A stretch of 64,000 nt of DNA, from NCBI GenBank assembly GCA_037951105.1, contig JBAMJV010007388.1, positions 106,968-170,967 of the forward strand, read 5' to 3'. Numbering within the stretch: position 1 is the stretch's first letter; every line of letters begins with the position of its first letter. Source of the DNA: Echinarachnius parma (taxonomy: Eukaryota; Echinodermata; Echinoidea; Clypeasteroida; Echinarachniidae). The notes beneath the pieces were generated by a model. It ran no database searches, was not told the DNA's origin, and saw only the letters and a list, made by a program, of their open reading frames with translations. The position numbers and the translations under genes are program-made. Shown here one piece after another: positions 1 to 11,086 of the stretch.

Positions 1-340
1 GGAACCACTGCTATTGACTGGTTCCATACGGGCCAACCATTTGCGAGTGCGCCAATGCAGCTATTCACGTGCACGTTTGTAAACAATAGATTCCCGGGCG
101 ATTCGTTCGCTCTGCACGCATTGCAATTCACCGCACACATAGCAGTCTGCGTAATTCAGACCGCATGAACGCATGCTTTAGAATGGTGATGCGTTTCCAA
201 TTATGTGTTTTTCTTTCTGGAAACATATTTTTGTGAACTTGTTGATGGAATGGAATACTAAAGCTGTTACCTTTCTTTAATAAGAATATTATTTTTGGGT
301 GGTGGTACCCTTTAAGATGTGCACGAAAGGGGTACAATAC

Positions 341-450
341 CTTCAAGTGTTCATCTTCCACATGGTCTTGGTAGTCCTCTAAGAGCCTGATGTACTGTTG
401 CTGTGTTAGCATTATCTGAGATGATTCCTTGGTAGGAGACTGCGATTTAC
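341..450 (-). CDS. NFRKB: NFRKB coding exon 8
   Basis: Acceptor caacatacag, donor gtattg, phase 1 in and phase 0 out, so it joins exon 7 in frame. It encodes LTQQQYIRLLEDYQDHVEDE, a helical charged stretch. Five decaying copies of its 5' part follow at 523-590, 996-1066, 1411-1466, 1630-1690 and 1821-1860. The next exon lies outside the window. Confidence 0.55.
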
Positions 451-3400
451 CTGTATGTTGCAAAGCATAAAAAATTATGCTTTGTAATTTATTATTCCTT
501 ACAAAATGAAGAAACCTTCACTGAGTCTGATATATTGTTGCTATGTGAGCATTGTCTGAGACGATTCCTTGGTAGGAGACTGCGATTTACCTGTAATGTT
601 ACCAGCAAAAAAAATTAATATTTTTATTTTGGGGGCTCCTTTTCGGGGGCTACTTTTCCAACTTTCTGGGGCTACTTTTATCATCTCGGGGGCTACTAAT
701 TTCTGGGCTGTTTTTCGAATTTCAGGGGCTACAATTAAGCTCTTATGCTGTAAGTGATCATCTTATAAGCATTTGATCACGATCCAAACAGAAAATCAAA
801 TAAAAATCCCCAAAATAATTTTTTTTTTAATTAAAAAATTTGGGGTCTACTTTTTTTTTTCGGGGGCTCTTTTGGACAATTCGGGGGCGAATTCGCCCGT
901 CGCCCCCCGTGTATTTTTTTCGCTGAATGTTGCAAAACATAGCAAATTATGCTTTGTAATTTATTATTGCTTACAAAATGAAGAAATCTTCACCGAGTCT
1001 GATATATTGTGGCTGTGCCAGCATTATTATCTCAGACAACTGCTTGGTTGGTGAGTGTGCTTTAACTGTAACGTTGCAAAGCAGAGGAAATTATGATTTG
1101 CAATTATAGCTATTTAACATCATAAAGAAATGTTCATGTATATGTACATATTCTATGATGAACAATACATGTACAGTGTAACCAACAATTATTTGGACAC
1201 CCTGAAAAATAGGAAACTAACTATTTTGATAATTTTTCAAAAATGGTCTTATATTTTATCTTGATTTCAACAAAGCAGCATCTAATAAACACATACAATG
1301 AATTTTAGGCAGCTTTTTACCAAACATTTTCTTCAAAATTTGTTCTAGCATCATTTAAATTAAAGTGATTTGTTCAAGGTGTCCAAATAATTATTGGTTA
1401 CACTGTATATATCTGATGTACTGTTGCTGTGTCTGAGATGATTGCTTGGTTGGAGACTGCGATTTAACTGTAACATTGCAAAGCAGAGGGAAAATTATAA
1501 TTTGCAATTAATAATAATAATGTTCAATTTACATAGGGCCTTATATGATACAACATCATCTCTAAGCAATTATACCTAATATTACAAAATTAACAGGACA
1601 TGGACATGTTCATGAAATATAATAAATATGATACAATCTTGCCGTGTCAGCAATATCTGACACAAATGCTTGGAAGGTAACTGTGATTTACCTGTAATGT
1701 TGCAAAGCAGAGAAAATTACCATTTGCAAGTAATAATAATATGTTCAATTTATATAGGGCCTAATATGATACAATATCATCTCTAAGCAATTATAGCTAA
1801 CAAAATGAAGAAATCTTCATTAAGTCTGATATACTGTTGCTGTGTCATCAACTGAGAAGAAATCAGCAAAGAAAAATGGGCTTCGCCGGGAATCGAACCC
1901 AAGACCTCTGGCTTGCTAGATCAGTGCTCAATCATCGAGCTACAAAGACCCTTGTATGGGGGAATAAAAATAATAATAAGTTCCATCTGTATGACACAAA
2001 ATATGCAAAATTCATATTATATCCACTTTACAATTAATCATTAATTACAAGAAAATACAAAATAGGAATTAAACAAAAATGAACCACAGGCTATCAATCA
2101 TACAAATACATAACATACATATTCAGTGCTTGTGATATTTAGAAGCTTCTGGGCCCTCTGGTTTCATAAAACTTTTCCAATAGTTGTAAATGTCCAATTA
2201 TTGTAACTACTACTATGGCAACAACTAATCAGCATGGAGCATTGTAGCTGTTGCCATAGTAGTTACAATAATTGGACACTTACAGCAATTGGAAAAGTTT
2301 CATGAAACGGGGCCCAGCAGCTTCTGACTATCACAAGCACTGAAAAGGATTTCATGTGAAACTTTTCAATACCTTCATGGTGGCTTGGTTTGGGTTCAAA
2401 GGTTGAATGGGTGCCCGGCTTGGGGTCACAGTTATCCGAGTTGTTGTTGCTAGCCGCCTCTTCTTGCTGCTGTAGATCGTCATACTCCTTGGGCCAGTAG
2501 TCGGTCCACTTTGGGCCCAGGGCCGCGTCTGGACCAGAATCATGATGTGCACTGCCATGGAACCCATTCATATCTAGTATTAAAAAGTAGTGGACAATCA
2601 GTGACTGTGTTTTCTTTTCAACATTTTTTAAGGAAAAAAAAAAATCATACTCTGTGGGCCAGTAGTCGGTCCACTTTGGGCCCAGGACCGCGTTTGGACC
2701 AGAATCATGATGTGCACTGCCATGGAACCCATTCATATCTACATGTAGTATTACAAAATAATGAACAAATGGTGAGCTTTCTTTTCAACATTTTTAAAGG
2801 AACAAATTCAATCACACTCTGTGGGTCTGTAGTAGGTCCACTCAAGGCCCAGGACAGTGTCTGGAGCAGAATCATGAGTTGGACTGCCATGGAACCCAAT
2901 AATTTCTTGAATTTATGACCGTACACTGCATGTTGAAATGTCTTAAAACTGTTTTGTCTATAGATATTTAACACTAACCAGGCCGGGTTATTTTGGCTAT
3001 GCTCTGGCCGGGGGTGGGGGCGTGGCCGCCACAAAATTTGGCAACATAATCTACAAGATTGCGATGTTATTTTTTTGAAAATAATCAATTTTTAATTAAT
3101 TATGCAAATTTATGCATAAATCCCCTTTTTGTCGGTAAATCACTAAATATTGACCAGAATATGCTAATTTTGTGCATAAATATTCTTTATGACTTAATTA
3201 ACAGGTTTTGAACATTAAAAATTGCGACAGCTAAAATTTGCTTTATGTATTTCTTTGTTTTTGGAATTTCTTATGTATTTCTTTGTTTTTTTTTACTTTT
3301 GTTTTTTTCAATGGAATAAATAATTGATCATTATCCAACCATTTTCAGCCCAAAATTAAATGATTGCAGTGATTAGAATGAAAAATAATGAAGGTTTTGT

Positions 3401-5780
3401 CTATTCTAGGAAAAAATTAATTTCCATAGGATTTGTACACAAATCACAAAATTTAGCGATTTTCGGGCCGACGCACACTTACAAAACGTCACGTGACTTT
3501 AGAACGGTGTACCCGGTCGTCGCAAATTTGGTTTCAAAAGTTGCGCAAGACTTCAATGAAAAAACTCATGATGTCGCGCGGCAATACCGGCGCGCGTTGC
3601 GGAATTATTGCGCGAAAAGTCGAGGGGGGGTGGATTCCAACCCCACCCCCCCCCCCCCCGGCCTGGTTAGGGTTAAGGAACAAATATAATCAGTATACCG
3701 AGGGACAGTAGTTGGTCCACTTTAGGCCCAGGACCGTGTCTGGACCAGAATTGTGTGGTGGACTAGTATGGAACCCATTCAGTTCTGGAATATGTTAAGA
3801 TTTGTTTTAACATGTTATTTTATTTTATTCTATTTTGGGAGGTAGGTGATAGAAAAGAAAAAATTAAATAAGAGTTGGGAGGATGTTAAAGATAGGAGAA
3901 GCTTAAAGATAATTTATTTACGTACACCCCCAAATTGGTTAAAAAAGGGACGAAATAATATAAAGTAATTGAAATATGTGTAAAAATTTACCTGGTGGAC
4001 TTTCTTCTTCATCTGAAGATTCACGAGGCTGCAAATTATTAAAAGAAAATAAGAATACCGTTCAATTAATACTTTCATTATAATCGCATTGAATTTGTTG
4101 TGTTTTACAGTAATCAAAGTGTATTATTGAATTAATGTTTACATAACTCAAACTCAAACCAACCAACACACTCTTTAATACAACTTTCACAACTGTCATT
4201 TTGTTACAAAAAATAAGTTTCAAGATTTGACTTTGTGAAAAATAATAATGTACTTACATATTCCTCTTCTTTAGAAGCAGCAAGCATCCTGTATGAAGAA
4301 TAGAAACAAAAATATTGTGACAATCATTAACTTAGTCGAAAAGATATTAGGCCCATACTACAAAAATAATTACCATGTACGTATAAATGCAGTTAAAGCT
4401 GTACATACAATTCATTCGCTTGTCAAAATAAATGCATGTACCAAGTTTGGTGGCAATACCTAAATTGGTTCTTGAGATATCGCATATAATGAGCCCTCTG
4501 ACCTTTGACCTCATGACCCCAAACTCTAATCAGTTCATTGGATTCTCAAGATACATACATGTACCTAGTTCGGTTAAAATTGTTTCAAGCGGTTCTTGAG
4601 AAATTGCAATAACGAGAATGAGATGTATGCACGTACGTACATACAGGACGGACAGACGGACAGGCAACCCAAAAACATAATGCCTCTGGCCAATTCGTTG
4701 CGGAAGCATAACAAGTTCATAGTATTGCTCAGGTATGAGCTGTGTAAATGATTACCAATAATTATATAGCATAAATTGTTGTGATGACATTTAAGATAGG
4801 AAAACATTCTCACTTTTTGCACTTCTTATTGACGACTCCGTCCACTGCTCTATCATTCCTGTACAGCCTGCGCTTGATGGGAACCGGGGCGGAGGGCGAT
4901 GTGAACATGGCCGCCTCCAGTAACTCCTGTAATGAGGATGATAATATTAACAACTGTTATAATAACAATAAAAATAGTGATGGTGGCGATGATGATGTGG
5001 AGGATGATGCATTTTTTAATTAATTACTCCGTCCACTGCCCTATCATTCCTGTACAGCCTGCGCTTGATGGGAACCGGGGCGGAGGGCGATGTGAACATG
5101 GCCGCCTCCAGTAACTCCTGGAATGATGCAAATAGGTACAGTCAGTCACAATAATAATAATAAGTTACATTACAATAATGATTGTAATAATGCGAAGATG
5201 ACAGTGATGATGGTAATGGTGATGATGATGATGATGATGATGATCATGGTGATGATAATAATGATGATGATGATAATGATGATAATGATGATGATGATGA
5301 TGGCGATTATGATGATGATGATGATGAGGATGATGATGATGATAATGATGATCGCGATGATGATGGTGATGATGATGATGATGATGGTGATTATGATGAT
5401 GATAATGATGATTATAATGATGATGGTGATTATGCTGATGACAAAGATAATGATGATGATGATGATGACGATGATAAAGATAATGATGATGATGGTAATG
5501 GTGATTATAATGATGATGGTGATCATGGTGATGATAATAATGACATGATTATAATGTAGATGATAACAATGATAACGATGATAGTGATGATGATGGCGAT
5601 TGTGATGATGATGATGATGATGATGATGATAATGATGATTATAATGATGATGGTGAGTATGATGATGACAAAGATAATGATGATGATAATGATGAATATA
5701 ATGATGATGATGGTGATTATGCTGATCTGACAAAGATAATGATGATGATGATGATGATGACGATGATAAAGATAATGATA

Positions 5781-5816
<36 letters not shown>

Positions 5817-8800
5817 TTGTTGATGATGCTGATGATGATGAAGATGATGATGATGATGGTGATTTTCATTATAATAACTAATTATGTTCAGGGATGCCAC
5901 TGGGTCTCCTCCAAAAAGTCGGAAAATATTTGGGGGTCTCCAGCCATGACCAGTTCCATTTATTTTTAATGTTCACCTCCAATGACTTTAGATCGTCCGT
6001 TCTTTGTAACACTCCCGTGCTCATCTTGCTAATTCACCGATTACAGTTGTACAGATGAGATGGTAATGATAATCGATGTCATTTTCCCGTGAAAATATGT
6101 TGAATTCCACGAAAAATTCCAACGTATAAAAAGAAAACTCCTGAGTAAAAATATCCAAGGCAATCGATTGTACCGCGCCGTCTAACATGTTCACGTGGTG
6201 TGGGGAAACGATAGCTGGCCACAGCTAGCGAATGGGATGCATGCTCAGTGCAGCCTACCCGAAGCTCCGGCCGGGCATACATGATGCGTCCCGTTCGCAG
6301 CTGTTGGTACGGTACTATTCAGGCGCGCTTCGCCAGATGCGCGCGCACATAAGTACAACAGTATTCCCATATATTATATGCGGAATGTCATGAAATAAAA
6401 GATCCTCGCGCACGTGCGCACACACGCTGGAGACAGGAAAAGAAAATGATTGGAAGAGATGGGGAGAGGGGGAGAGAGGGAGTGAGAGACGGAACTTTTT
6501 TTGATTGCAGAAAAAAGGAAAAGTCGCGAAAAATTACGGAAAAGTCGGAATTCCGGCTAAAGCCGGAAAAGTGGCATCCCTGTATGTTAGCCAGAAGTTA
6601 CTAATACAGTTACCTGTCTCGATATGAGGACTTCTTTGAGTAGTCTGTGCAGGCGACGTTGCTGGGCATACTTGTAGTCCTGGAATGTGGCCTTTCTTAG
6701 CGCACACTCCATCTCCGCAATCTCAGGATTCATAAAGCCCGCTCTCAACCTCTCCCTGAAGTCAGTCAGCGGGTTTCCAAACTTTAGATTCTCCTCCTCA
6801 AACAGGCATCTAGATTAGATAAAATCGAAATAATACATGTATTTAGGTTGTCTCCCACAGTAGAAATACTTAAAAGGAAATTTAAGAGACTATGCTATGT
6901 ATACAGGGATACCAGCAAACTACAAACCGAGAGCCTGAAAACAGAGCCAGGGTACCTAATTTTTGCAGAAATTAGCCTGAAATTCTAGATAAACAGGGCC
7001 TGAATTAATTCAGACTTTTTGCCAACAAAATTACAAGTGTTTCCCTGTATGCAAATGTAATATTCTTGAAAGGGTTTTAACCCGTTGCTTACGGGATCCA
7101 GGTGGGCTATGTACAAAGTCTATGTGGATTTCAGAATCTTGTAGTGAACTGGTTAAGAATTGCTACCAACCTCAGTGTCTCTGCTTTCTCTTTTCCGTCA
7201 TCTTCCGGAAAGGTTGGCAAGAATTCTGTCAGCCTTTTCCTGTCATCATCGCAGAGTACAGAGTCCCATGTTTCTTGACTGATGACTGATTTGAAGATAG
7301 TGGGCTGAAGAAAAAAGAAGAAAAAAGGAAGAAAACAAAAATTAAATAAAAAAATTAAATGCATGTTAAAAATTTGTGTGAACAACACAACTATAGTCAA
7401 GAACTCAGTCCCACGTTTCTTGACTGCTGAATGACTTGAAGATAGAGGGCTGAAGAAGAAAACAAACAAATCAAATTTAAAAATGAAATGCATATATTAA
7501 AATTACATACAGTGAACAACACACGACTCATTCATCTCTCCCTCCTATCGACAGAGCTGAGTCAGAACTCAGTCCAACATTTCATGACTGCTGACTGACT
7601 TGAATATAAATGCTAAAATTCCATGAAAACACAGTCGCAAATTGCTTGATATTTCTCTTTTCTTCAAGACTGTTACCATCAGTCAGAACTAAATCCCACA
7701 TTTAGTGGCTGACTGACTTGGATTGACTGCCAAGAGAGAGACAAAAAAAAAACATTTGGTTAAAAATATAAATAAAATATAGAGTAATTATATGTCGGTC
7801 AGTCTGTGAGACCATTACATTTTACATTCCAGTTTAGCTTCCCCAGTGAGCTGCTAAAATAGAGATTAAATCTCTTCAAGGTTCAAGGGAAATTTTCTTG
7901 CTTTATTTTTTAAAATTCTGTCAAAATTCAACACCTGCTCAGTTGTGGGGTGGGAAACTAATACACAGCTTAGAAACTATGCCTCATGGGCAATTCCACG
8001 GTTAGTAACGTTACATTTAGAGCATATTTTCATAACATATTCTACTATAACACCACCATCTATTCATTTCAAGTCACAATCATGTTACAACATGTTCACC
8101 CACCCTAGGTCTATAATACAAAAAAAAAATGAACACAATTGAAATAATATTCGCGTCGCCATGGCAACTTTTATTGTCGGTTAGTAACGTTACAAAAAAA
8201 GGACATGGGAAAAAAATCAATGTTTTCAAATGAGAAGTCTTCTAAAACCTTAGATAATTCCAACAAAGTGCCATATTCATTTTACTTCTAGTTAGTTGGC
8301 ACATGTTTCAGCCAATAATTAAAGCATCTTGACTCATATTTTTTTCATTAGGCTCCAAAATCATGGTTAGTAACGTTACGGTTAGTAACGTTACACTTTG
8401 TCCGTGCAAAGGTAAAAGTTACCAAACATCATTTTTTTACCCTCCCTTCGCCTCAAAATCACAAGTAATACTTAGGAATTACAAGTAAATCAACATAACT
8501 ATCCATATTACTCTTAACTTTTAAATTCTTTAACTAGAAACTCTTAACTCACAACTTGAAACATGAAAACTGTTTGAAAACATATCTTATCCGATACATT
8601 CCATAGTTGACCAAAGTTCATCAAGTGGTAGGTTAATAATGCATAATTTGTAATACCAGTTAACTGTTTATTTGCAAGCATTTAGATTCAATATTTGTAG
8701 TATTTTAGCAGGCAAATATTGAGTAGAGATCTATCAATCCAAATGGTCATTTGTTGACTTGTTCAATAATCCAATTAATGTTACATTCGGATTCTTACAA

Positions 8801-10958
8801 AAACTTTAAATAGTACTTTGTTCATAGTATCAAATTCAAATACATGTAGCTTTGTGTAAATAAAATAATATGTGTGTTTTAATACAAAACTCATTGGAGA
8901 GATAGAATTCTAAAAAGAGATGTTTGTTTGTAGCTAGTTTCTTCTTGATTTGGAGCTGTTTTTGCACACATTTTGGTAGGGAATGTTCTTGCATCTTTTT
9001 CTCCTCCCAGCTCCTCTTCATGGTAACTGCTTTCTTATCTTTGTACTCCTCATACTTGCCAGTCCTCTTCAAGTTCACTATTGATTTTGCTTCATGACCT
9101 ACAGATAGAAAAATAAATAAAAACAAAATATAATGTATTCATGAACTAAAAGATAGGCAAGTAGTAATTAATTAAGATGAACATTTTCTGCATCATATTG
9201 CAGAGTAGAATACTTGAATGAGTGTTGGAAAGTTCCCACATGACACAAACAAATGAGATAAAACAATTGTTACAAATATAGTATACCTGTAAAAATATTT
9301 CAGTCACAAAATTGGTTTTAAGATTCTTGTTGTATCCCTTAGAAGTTTTCACTAAATTAAAATACTACTTTTTGCAAGTGCTTCATCACTAAAGATGTTT
9401 TTTTTACATACAAGTTTCTATGGCAACCGACATGGCTAATCATAATGCACCCCTAAAAACACACAAACATAAACATCTCTGGACAGTGTAATTACATTAA
9501 ATATACACTTGTAAGTTTATGTAATCCATTACAATATATTTGGTTTTCACTGTAAATACAATATATATCATTATCATTAATCAGTGTAAACTGTACACAG
9601 TGTATTCAGTACAACGAAATACCTTGATATAGGGTATAAATGATAATTAAGATTATAATTACTACAATAATTCAACTTACCAAAGACAGGTCGCTGCTCG
9701 TCAAAGTAGAGTCAACTATATTTTCCAATGACTACTTTCCAGGAGAAAGATTTATGAGGAGTTTACACTAAAATACTGCTCGCGCTGAACATCAGATACT
9801 GCACATGTTCTTGCATAGAGCATAGATATGAGATGCTGCACACATGGGATGCTGCACACATGGGATGCTGCACATGGTTGAATAACTCACATTACTTTAA
9901 AAAAATTGATCATCCATTGTTCTAAAGTGGCCTCTTTTGTCTTACTTTACATATCCTATCACTCACTTTTGATTAGGGCCAGCTTATAAGTGTCTCTTTC
10001 ACTGTTGTTATGGTTAGTAACGTTACACTCTGTATCATAGACTGGTTAGTAACGTTACATGGTTAGTAACGTTACAGATTTTGACTGCTTATAATTAATA
10101 CATCATATAATATTTGTAAAATTTGTTCCTTAATTTTGATAGAGCATTGCCTGGAAGAGAAAAATTTGAAGTAGGAATATTATAAGGCATTGCATTCTCT
10201 CTATAGAAAAATAAATCCATGTTTTGGTTAGTAACGTTACATGGCATACCAATGGTTTTTAATTTCACTCACTGTTGGCATATAAGCAACTCAGATTCTT
10301 AATTTTGCATGATAAATCTATTAGATCATTGTACTCACTAAATAAATATAAGTTTGTAAGGTCTTGTGTATTTTCATGCTCATAATGGCTTAATCAACTT
10401 TTTCTTAACTTACATTAGAAATAACACAGGAAAATATAACCAATATAAATTTGCTATTTTAACCCACTTTTACCACAGTCAAAGCAAAATAAATAACCTT
10501 TCCAGTAATTTTGATGTGTCTTTAATCATATACAACCAAAAAATGTAAGAAAAAGACACTTTGAAATGTTGGGGTCATGTCCACCTAATCATGGAATTGC
10601 CCTCATAATGATTGTGCATTTTGTTTTCTAAGCTAACTGTCCTCTACCTCCCATTTACTGCACATTCCTGTAGTATGACGCTGAGTTCCTCCCAAACATA
10701 TCTGGATCAATTTGTGAAAAATGCAGCATATTCATGCACACATTTTTAAGAATAACCAAAATCTTTTCTTCAAGAAAAAAAAAAGCAGTACAATATAATC
10801 TTGAAATATGTTCAGAACTATTAAACTTTGATACTCACATCTTCAATGAGGTCGACTGGGAGCCAAACTTTGGATTTGCCAATGATGCAAGGTTCAAAGG
10901 TCATCTCCTCCGCGCCCTTAGACTCCTTCCCAGGTGTTTTCTTGCCAGAGTCGCCCAT
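341..10958 (-). CDS. NFRKB: NFRKB (INO80 complex subunit G), 5' part, eight coding exons
   Basis: NFRKB is known as a metazoan subunit of the INO80 chromatin-remodelling complex; its N-terminal DEUBAD domain binds and inhibits the deubiquitinase UCH37. Coding exons on the minus strand are 10958-10839, 7304-7171, 6809-6614, 4926-4814, 4288-4258, 4028-3992, 2573-2373 and 450-341. All junctions keep frame, giving 314 codons, and the gene continues past the window edge. Recognition rests on exons 1-3: residues about 24-40 (CIIGKSKVWLPVDLIED), then TIFKSVISQETWDSVL, FLPTFPEDD, ENLKFGNPL and HRLLKEVL, which follow the DEUBAD region of NFRKB in order and spacing. Later exons are less conserved, although an acidic SSDEEE stretch is where NFRKB has a similar one. 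Exons 2, 4, 7 and 8 have partial tandem copies upstream. The start is the first ATG of exon 1, followed by a short charged leader. Exons 5-8 rest on splice signals and phase only. Confidence 0.83.
600..915. repeat. Irregular tandem repeat with gggggctac core
   Basis: About eight irregular copies of a T-rich spacer followed by gggggctac or a close variant, in two clusters (630-740 and 840-915). It splits the exon 8 relic array. No coding potential is seen. Confidence 0.5.
1174..1405. mobile_element. Palindromic MITE with TA target duplication
   Basis: Terminal inverted repeats of about 30 bp beginning cagtgtaaccaa and containing taattatttggacacc, flanked on both sides by TA. Size (232 bp) and TA duplication fit a Tc1/mariner-type MITE. 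Confidence 0.75.
1877..1951 (-). tRNA. tRNA-like sequence (pseudogene or SINE head)
   Basis: Read on the minus strand it folds as a cloverleaf: D stem GCTC/GAGC, seven-base anticodon loop CTAGCAA and T-arm with B-box GGTTCGATTCC. The loop would give anticodon AGC (Ala), but the G3:U70 pair typical of tRNA-Ala is absent and the acceptor and anticodon stems have mismatches. A decayed tRNA or the tRNA-derived part of a SINE is more likely than a working gene. Confidence 0.4.
2123..2343. mobile_element. Near-perfect hairpin MITE
   Basis: The two arms of about 95 bp are inverted copies, including tcagtgcttgtgata at the outer ends, gggccc, and gtaactactactatggcaac near the short loop. It sits within NFRKB intron 7, just downstream of exon 7. 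Confidence 0.75.
2373..2573 (-). CDS. NFRKB: NFRKB coding exon 7
   Basis: A symmetric phase 1-1 exon (acceptor atactag, donor gtattg). It encodes a motif NGFHGSAHHDSGP followed by KWTDYWPKEYD, then a Gln/Asn-rich and Pro-rich low-complexity part. I do not recognise this module in known NFRKB. Three partial copies of its 5' half (2650-2738, 2808-2905, 3695-3784) lie upstream, each with an acceptor-like AG at the same position. Confidence 0.55.
2650..3784 (-). repeat. Three partial tandem copies of NFRKB exon 7
   Basis: Copies at 2650-2738, 2808-2905 and 3695-3784 keep the 5' half of exon 7 (GFHGSAHHDSGP-like, then WTDYWP-like) with an AG acceptor at the matching site. They lack the exon's 3' half and phase-1 donor. 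The nearest copy is almost identical to the exon. Splicing any of them in addition to exon 7 would appear to shift the frame. Confidence 0.75.
3992..4028 (-). CDS. NFRKB: NFRKB coding exon 6 (37 nt)
   Basis: Acceptor aatttgcag, donor gtaaat, phase 0 in and phase 1 out. It encodes PRESSDEEESPP, an acidic casein-kinase-like stretch. NFRKB of other animals has an SSDEED stretch at the equivalent place, which supports it as a true exon. Confidence 0.6.
4258..4288 (-). CDS. NFRKB: NFRKB coding exon 5 (31 nt)
   Basis: A micro-exon with acceptor cttcatacag and donor gtaagt. Its single leading base completes the split codon from exon 4, then it reads MLAASKEEEY in frame and ends at phase 0. Support is splice signals plus phase only. 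Confidence 0.5.
4430..4690. repeat. Dispersed repeat with direct CAGACGGACAGG-like end
   Basis: A non-coding stretch of the kind 'accaagtttggtggcaatacc ... gacctttgacctcatgacccc ... ggacggacagacggacaggcaaccc'. Its wording matches a repeat I recognise as widespread in marine invertebrate genomes; no ORF is present. Confidence 0.5.
4814..4926 (-). CDS. NFRKB: NFRKB coding exon 4
   Basis: Acceptor ctcattacag, donor gtgaga, phase 0 in and phase 2 out. It encodes ELLEAAMFTSPSAPVPIKRR and then a basic stretch, which corresponds loosely to the basic linker after the DEUBAD domain. A second copy with its own acceptor but no obvious in-phase donor lies at 5028-5117, so which copy is spliced in cannot be settled from sequence alone. 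Confidence 0.65.
5028..5117 (-). repeat. Partial tandem copy of NFRKB exon 4
   Basis: Nearly identical to exon 4 for its first 90 bases (ELLEAAMFTSPSAPVPIKRR encoded in frame), with its own acceptor (cattccag). Homology stops before the exon's donor and the sequence continues into taattaattaaa. It could serve as an alternative acceptor or be a non-functional relic. Confidence 0.75.
5195..5870. repeat. Long interrupted (GAT)n microsatellite
   Basis: About 675 bp of GAT/GATAAT/GGT-type triplets in NFRKB intron 3, next to the duplicated exon 4. The long Met/Asp or His/Ile reading frames across it are artefacts of the triplet repeat. Confidence 0.95.
6614..6809 (-). CDS. NFRKB: NFRKB coding exon 3 (DEUBAD, second half)
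   Basis: Acceptor tctaatctag, donor gtaact, phase 2 in and phase 0 out. It encodes ENLKFGNPLTDFRERL, GFMNPE and QRRLHRLLKEVLISRQ. These match the continuing DEUBAD region (a FGNPL motif, then a basic helix ending in HRLLK). Confidence 0.87.
7171..7304 (-). CDS. NFRKB: NFRKB coding exon 2 (DEUBAD, first half)
   Basis: Acceptor ttcttcag at 7305, donor gttggt after 7171, phase 0 in and phase 2 out. It encodes TIFKSVISQETWDSVL and FLPTFPEDD, the tryptophan-containing helix and FLPxFPED motif typical of the NFRKB DEUBAD domain. Three degraded copies of its 5' part lie upstream (7400-7455, 7560-7615, 7678-7735). Confidence 0.85.
7400..7735 (-). repeat. Three partial tandem copies of NFRKB exon 2
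   Basis: Copies near 7400-7455, 7560-7615 and 7678-7735 repeat the acceptor-side 50-60 bases of exon 2 (agtcccacgtttcttgactg, gacttgaagata). The nearest copy still has cttcag in place; divergence rises with distance from the exon. Confidence 0.7.
8880..9100 (-). other. Orphan reading frame in NFRKB intron 1
   Basis: An open frame after an acceptor-like tatctgtag encodes GHEAKSIVNLKRTGKYEEYK and a further Lys/Glu-rich stretch, then stops without a clear donor. Composition looks coding, but I recognise no family. It may be a decayed exon or transposon fragment; it has no counterpart in NFRKB. Confidence 0.2.
9829..9880. repeat. Short tandem repeat, 16-bp unit
   Basis: Three copies of a unit close to gggatgctgcacacat. 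Confidence 0.8.
10839..10958 (-). CDS. NFRKB: NFRKB coding exon 1
   Basis: Forty codons from ATG at 10958, ending GAAGAT before gtgagt (phase 0). A Lys/Gly-rich leader is followed by CIIGKSKVWLPVDLIED, the conserved start of NFRKB homology. A possible 3' splice site (gtgtag) lies just upstream near 11010, so the ATG probably follows a short 5'UTR piece of the same exon. Confidence 0.8.
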
Positions 10959-11086
10959 ACTGCAGCTATGGAACTCCCTGATATTCCCTGGTCTCATCAA
11001 CACAAATGGTAAGCCTACACGTACACATGTATGGAGAAAGAAAATGATATTGCTAACCTGTTCCATAAGAGTTAATGGCCCGGATT

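Larger units (their letters stand above)
523..1860 (-). repeat. Five partial tandem copies of NFRKB exon 8
   Basis: Copies at 523-590, 996-1066, 1411-1466, 1630-1690 and 1821-1860 resemble the acceptor side of exon 8 (for example gactgcgatttac next to tgtaatgttgcaaagca). The adjoining intron sequence is repeated too (acaaaatgaagaaatcttca). Copies grow more diverged with distance. A G-rich repeat (600-915) and a MITE (1174-1405) have inserted between them. Confidence 0.75.
8000..10240. repeat. Eight dispersed copies of GGTTAGTAACGTTAC
   Basis: Exact 15-mers at 8000-8014, 8179-8193, 8365-8379, 8380-8394 (directly abutting), 10012-10026, 10044-10058, 10061-10075 and 10226-10240, all in the same orientation within NFRKB intron 1. 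The last ten bases, GTAACGTTAC, are a perfect palindrome. I noticed no other copy in the window. Confidence 0.95.

Noticed and set aside
1877..1951. Functional tRNA-Ala(AGC) gene
   Set aside because: Lacks the G3:U70 identity pair and has stem mismatches; kept only as a tRNA-like sequence.
5123..5900. Long Met-rich and His/Ile-rich reading frames on both strands
   Set aside because: Produced by the (GAT)n microsatellite; no coding signature.
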